Positions 60,744 through 64,000 of a stretch of DNA of 64,000 bases are shown here, piece by piece. Both the position numbers and the translations under genes were made by a program. The notes under the pieces were generated by a model. It ran no database searches. It was not told the origin of the DNA and saw only the letters and a list, made by a program, of their open reading frames with translations. Within the stretch, counting starts at the first letter, position 1; the number at the start of each line of letters is the position of its first letter. The DNA comes from Candidatus Borkfalkia stercoripullorum (GTDB lineage: Bacteria > Bacillota > Clostridia > Christensenellales > Borkfalkiaceae): positions 1 to 64,000 of the forward strand of contig DWXC01000018.1 of the NCBI GenBank assembly GCA_019119395.1, read 5' to 3'.

Positions 60744-61850
60744 TTATTGCCCGTTCCGCAAAAGCAGATCGTAAAGATCGGTCAGCCGATGCGCCTCTTT
60801 GGCGATGTCGTATCCCGCGTTTTCGATCGCTTCCCGCGCGTTTTGCGTGCGCGGCGAATCTTTCGCCAAAGCCTCCGCCCAGGCTTCGGCATCCGAATGC
60901 GTCCGGGCGGGAAGAAAGCGGCACGTGCCGCTTGTGCCCGCTTCCGCGGGCACAACATCCGATAACAGACACGGAAGCCCCGCCGCCTGCGCCTCGATCG
61001 CGACCATGCCCAGCCCCTCGTAGCGCGAAGGGAGCGCGAACACGTCCGCGGCCTTATAATACGGCGCGGGGTCGCACGGCGGCACGAAACGCACGCTCTC
61101 TTCCGCCCCGAGTTCTTTCGCCCTTTTCCGCAAACCTTCCTCGTCCGCGCCGCCGCCCACGAGAACGAGGGTCATTTCCCGCTTTTTGCGGGCGAGCGCG
61201 AACGCTTCGAGCAGAAAAAACAGGTTTTTCTGATAAACGAACCTTCCCACGAAAAGCGCCGTCCTGCCCGTAAATCCGAATTCCGCTTTGCGCAGTTCGT
61301 GTTCCGCCTGCGAGCAGTAAAATTTTTCGGCGGGGATCGCGTTCGGCAGGATGACGGCTTCGTCCGCGCGCTTTCCGAAGAGGTTTTCCGCCGCATGGCG
61401 GCTGCAGGCCGCGAGCGCCGTCGCTTTTTTCGCGGCAAAGGGGCGGAGCAGTTTTTTGAAGAGGTAGTGGTCGGAATTTTTGTCGAACGCGCTGTGCGAA
61501 TGGCAGATCCGGACGGGTATACGCGCTCCCGCCGCAGGCGGCAGGGCAAACGCGGAAAGGGTCGTCATGTGCGAATGCACCGCCGCATAATCTTCGGAGC
61601 GGTATATCTTTTTCAGCGCGCGCATCGCCCGTAAAGGGTGCCTGCTGAAAGACGGGATATAAAATATTTTCGACGTCGGGTCGATTTCGTGCACTTTTTC
61701 GTCGAAACCGCATTTTCCGTAAGTGACGAAGTCGAACCGATATTTCGAAATATCGGTATGGCGGAAATAATTCAATAAAAAAGCGGCAACGCCGCCGATA
61801 CGTGCGTTGCCGACGATTTGTATGACCTTGAGCCTTTCGTCTCTTTCCAT
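60744..61850 (-). CDS. GT4-family glycosyltransferase
   Basis: 368 residues. GT-B fold: N-terminal VIQIVGNARIGGVAAFLLNYFR, HSHMTTLSAFALP, C-terminal ALFVGRFVYQKNLFFLLEAFA, DVFALPSRYEGLGMVAIEAQAAGLP (E-x7-E motif near 287-295). It resembles EpsF/CapM-type enzymes of capsule synthesis. Located between the ligase-like gene and the initiating transferase; donor sugar unknown. Start at ATG 61850, 13 bases after the... upstream transferase lies at lower coordinates beyond 61863, so this gene follows it by 12 bases in one transcription unit. Confidence 0.9.
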   Translation of the reverse strand: MERDERLKVIQIVGNARIGGVAAFLLNYFRHTDISKYRFDFVTYGKCGFDEKVHEIDPTSKIFYIPSFSRHPLRAMRALKKIYRSEDYAAVHSHMTTLSAFALPPAAGARIPVRICHSHSAFDKNSDHYLFKKLLRPFAAKKATALAACSRHAAENLFGKRADEAVILPNAIPAEKFYCSQAEHELRKAEFGFTGRTALFVGRFVYQKNLFFLLEAFALARKKREMTLVLVGGGADEEGLRKRAKELGAEESVRFVPPCDPAPYYKAADVFALPSRYEGLGMVAIEAQAAGLPCLLSDVVPAEAGTSGTCRFLPARTHSDAEAWAEALAKDSPRTQNAREAIENAGYDIAKEAHRLTDLYDLLLRNGQ

Positions 61851-61862
61851 TCAGGACTCCCT

Positions 61863-62555
61863 TTATTTGCCGTAAGCCTGCAGTTTGAGTTCCGCACAGA
61901 TGATGTCGTTGGAGGAATAATTGATCTTGATCTCCCGCTTCAGCGCGGCGTATTGCGCTTCCGTCACGGGGCGGAGAAATTTTTTCTCGCCCACGAAAAC
62001 GAGCAGGACGGTCTTGAAGAGGATCTTCAGATCCAAAAACAGGGATGCGTGCATCACGTAATAGGCGTCGTAGTATTTGCGGTCTTCGATGGAGAGATGC
62101 CCGTTCCCGTTTACCTGTCCGAGACCCGTAAGCCCCGGCCGCATTTCAAATTTGATGAGTTCCCAATCCCTGTAATCGGAGTCGTACACGGGGAGCAGGG
62201 GGCGGGGCGCGATGAAGCACATGTCGCCTTTGAGTACATTGAAAAGCTGGGGCAGTTCGTCTATTTTGAATTTGCGGATGACCCTGCCGACTTTGGTGAC
62301 GTTCGCGTTTTTATCGGAAATGACGGGGTGGTCTTTGTCGAACGCGACCGTCGTGCTTTTCATCGAACGGAATTTATAGCAGTAAAATTTCTTTCCCTGC
62401 TTGCCCGTCCGAAGTTGTTTGAAGATGACTTTGCCTCCGTCTTCCGCCTTGATGGCGATCGCCACGACGAGAAAGATCGGGCTCGTCGCCGTAAGCATGA
62501 AGAGCGCGAACAGAAAGTCGACGCAATATTTGAAACGTATATAGTTTTTATGCAT
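61863..62555 (-). CDS. Undecaprenyl-phosphate sugar phosphotransferase (initiating transferase)
   Basis: 230 residues. A membrane hairpin (about 10-36, FLFALFMLTATSPIFLVVAIAIKA), then the phosphoglycosyltransferase core: QLRTGKQGKKFYCYKFRSM, the catalytic pair in KFKIDELPQLFNVLKGDM near 97-114, PRPLLP, and RPGLTGLGQVNG near 140. It loads the first sugar phosphate on undecaprenyl phosphate. ATG 62555 chosen for ACGGAG 5 bases upstream; a longer reading frame lacks a ribosome site. The GT4 gene follows after 12 bases, so the two form an operon. Confidence 0.93.
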   Translation of the reverse strand: MHKNYIRFKYCVDFLFALFMLTATSPIFLVVAIAIKAEDGGKVIFKQLRTGKQGKKFYCYKFRSMKSTTVAFDKDHPVISDKNANVTKVGRVIRKFKIDELPQLFNVLKGDMCFIAPRPLLPVYDSDYRDWELIKFEMRPGLTGLGQVNGNGHLSIEDRKYYDAYYVMHASLFLDLKILFKTVLLVFVGEKKFLRPVTEAQYAALKREIKINYSSNDIICAELKLQAYGK

Positions 62556-62642
62556 TGTTTCTCCGTAGCCCTTTCTTTCGGGCGGAAATTTGATCGGAAA
62601 CCGCGCAAACAAGGCCGGCGCGGTATTCCCGAATGCCTGTCC

Positions 62643-62671
62643 ATTATAACATTTAATTTCACTATAGGCAA
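62643..62671 (-). promoter_or_regulatory. Promoter of the transferase-GT4 operon
   Basis: Minus strand TTGCCT (62671-62666), 17-nt spacer, TATAAT (62648-62643). The rest of the 62556-62858 gap holds the divergent rfbA promoter and no gene. Confidence 0.7.
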
Positions 62672-62787
62672 CTTTTTTCATGCAAAGGAGATATTTATTC
62701 CGTGAAAAAATGCTGAAAATTTTGTTTAAATCGCGGCTTGTATGTAGGATATCGTTTCGCTCCGGGACGAGATGTTTTTATAAAAGA

Positions 62788-62816
62788 TTGACTTTGCCAT
62801 GGCGATATGGTAGAAT
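62788..62816 (+). promoter_or_regulatory. rfbA promoter
   Basis: TTGACT (62788-62793), 17-nt spacer, TAGAAT (62811-62816); GGGAGG precedes the ATG. Confidence 0.75.
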
Positions 62817-62858
62817 ATTTAAAAGGTTTATGCCCGTTGCATAAGGGAGGAAAAACGG

Positions 62859-63737
62859 ATGAAAGGGATCATTCTCGCGGGCGGCGCGGGGTCGCGCCTG
62901 TCGCCGATGACGGCGGCGGTTTCCAAACAGCTGCTGCCCGTATACGACAAACCGATGATCTTTTATCCGCTGTCCGTTCTTTTGTCCGCGGGGATCTGCG
63001 AAATTTTGGTCATCTCCGGGCCGCGCTTTTGCGAAAGTTTCCGCGCCCTTTTGGGGAACGGTGAGCGCTTCGGCGCGCGCATTTTTTATAAAGAGCAGGA
63101 AAGGCCCGAAGGCATCGCGCGGGCGTTTTTGCTGGGAGAGGAGTTTGTGGGGGGAGAACCCTGCGCCCTGGCGCTGGGCGACAACGTGTTTTTCGGCAAA
63201 GGGCTGAAAAGTGCGCTCAAAAGGGCGGCTGCGGATGCGCGGAAGGGCGTAAACACCCTGTTCTGCCGTCCCGTGGACGACGTTTCGCCCTATTCGTCCG
63301 TCGCTTTTCGCGGCGGCGTTCTTACGGATATAGAGGAAAAACCGCAGGGGCGTGCGCCCGGCATCGCCGCCGTCGGGCTGGCGTTTTTCGGCCGCGGCGT
63401 CATGGAATACGCGAAACGCGTAAACGCGTCTCCGCGCGGCGAATACGAACTGACCGACGTTTACCGCGCGCTCATTGCGGACGGCGGGCTTTGCGCCCGA
63501 GTGTTGGGCAAAGGGTATTCGTGGTTCGACGCGGGCACGGCGGGGCGGCTGTTTGCGGCTTCGGCGGCTGTCCGCGCCGCGCAGAAGAAAGGGATGCTTA
63601 TCGGTTCGCCCGAAGCCGAGGCGTACCGCAACGGCCGGATCGGGGTTTCCGATCTGAAACGCGCGGCGGCGGCATATAAGAATTCCGATTATGCGGAAAC
63701 GCTCGCGCGGTTTGCCGAAAAGGAGAGCGGAGCATGA
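62859..63737 (+). CDS. rfbA: Glucose-1-phosphate thymidylyltransferase
   Basis: 292 residues. Nucleotidyltransferase signature KGIILAGGAGSRLSPMTAAVSKQLLPVYDKPMI, ALALGDNVFFG, IEEKPQ, and YSWFDAGTAGRL near 217. Makes dTDP-glucose from dTTP and glucose-1-phosphate, the first step of dTDP-rhamnose or other dTDP-deoxysugars. Overlaps rfbB by ATGA. Confidence 0.96.
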   Translation: MKGIILAGGAGSRLSPMTAAVSKQLLPVYDKPMIFYPLSVLLSAGICEILVISGPRFCESFRALLGNGERFGARIFYKEQERPEGIARAFLLGEEFVGGEPCALALGDNVFFGKGLKSALKRAAADARKGVNTLFCRPVDDVSPYSSVAFRGGVLTDIEEKPQGRAPGIAAVGLAFFGRGVMEYAKRVNASPRGEYELTDVYRALIADGGLCARVLGKGYSWFDAGTAGRLFAASAAVRAAQKKGMLIGSPEAEAYRNGRIGVSDLKRAAAAYKNSDYAETLARFAEKESGA

Positions 63738-64000
63738 AGTGGCTCGTAACGGGCGGCGCCGGTTTTATCGGCGGCAATTTCATTTACCGCATATTGGACA
63801 TGTATCCCCGCGACGAAGTGGTCTGCGTGGACAAACTGACGTATGCGGGCAATATGCAGACGCTGGAGCGGGCAAAGAACGATCCCCGGTTTTCCTTTTA
63901 TAAAGAGGACGTCGCCGACGCGCGCGCCATGGCGTCCGTGATCGGCAGAGAGCGCCCCGACGCAGTTGTCAATTTTGCGGCGGAAAGCCATGTCGACCGC
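63734..64000 (+). CDS. rfbB: dTDP-glucose 4,6-dehydratase (3' end outside window)
   Basis: The first 89 residues are visible. Extended SDR: NAD-binding TGGAGFIGGNFIYRIL, VDKLTYAGNMQTLE, and the start of the active-site region VVNFAAESHVDR. It converts dTDP-glucose to dTDP-4-keto-6-deoxyglucose, directly after RfbA in the pathway. Confidence 0.95.
   Translation, partial: MKWLVTGGAGFIGGNFIYRILDMYPRDEVVCVDKLTYAGNMQTLERAKNDPRFSFYKEDVADARAMASVIGRERPDAVVNFAAESHVDR

Overview
The window reads as a chromosome segment of a moderately GC-rich Gram-positive-type bacterium of the Clostridia (Firmicutes/Bacillota). The main evidence is a block on the minus strand that preserves the Firmicutes order plsX-rnc-smc-ftsY-ylxM-ffh-rpsP-khpA-rimM-trmD-rbgA-rnhB-yraN-rplS. 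Consensus sigma-A promoters with 17-nt spacers, strong Shine-Dalgarno sites and CCA-encoded tRNAs fit the same picture. A clade such as the Christensenellales is possible, but the sequence alone does not settle it.

Layout. 1-3.4 kb: the N-terminal part of a YifB/ComM AAA ATPase and a polytopic membrane protein resembling GT39 glycosyltransferases. 3.5-4.5 kb: a nucleoside hydrolase. 4.6-21.2 kb: the translation, secretion and chromosome block on the minus strand. This block is interrupted by an orphan DNA methyltransferase, an AT-rich DUF2130 gene with a striking regulatory leader, a small membrane protein gene, and intergenic arrays of hairpin repeats. 22-26 kb: ilvB-ilvN-ilvD. 26.3-26.7 kb: tRNA-fMet, tRNA-Glu and tRNA-Met. 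26.9-35.3 kb, plus strand: lon-engB, a degenerate sugar transferase, rarA, feoA-feoB and a pseudouridine synthase. 35.4-41.1 kb, minus strand: a PurF-like protein without its catalytic cysteine, and a large secreted M60 (mucin-type) metallopeptidase. 41.5-50.5 kb: two small ORFs, a thioesterase, a glycerol-1-phosphate dehydrogenase-like gene with an apparently leaderless promoter, a fused ABC transporter, a TIM-barrel isomerase, and an ECF sigma factor operon. 50.7-52.1 kb: pgi. 52.3-64 kb: surface-polysaccharide genes (a GT2-GT4 fusion, an O-antigen ligase-like protein, a GT4, a sugar-phosphate transferase, rfbA and rfbB) around a DNA-repair radical SAM pair and a two-component system.

Most unusual features. 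(1) Four intercistronic arrays (about 6.95-7.60, 14.29-14.93, 21.23-21.99 and 23.69-23.83 kb) are built from the same hairpin modules. Stem sequences differ between copies while pairing is kept, and the arrays begin flush at the stop codons of the upstream genes. This is the best candidate for an undescribed structured element. (2) The DUF2130 leader starts, at the predicted transcription start, with a 30-bp imperfect hairpin. It continues into a terminator whose loop can pair with an upstream segment, which looks like an attenuator.

Genes work in clear groups: co-translational targeting (ffh, ftsY, ylxM), ribosome maturation (rbgA, rimM, trmD, khpA), chromosome organisation (smc), branched-chain amino acid synthesis (ilv), ferrous iron uptake (feo), host-glycan attack (M60) and envelope polysaccharide assembly (2.9-64 kb genes with GT, transferase and dTDP-sugar functions).
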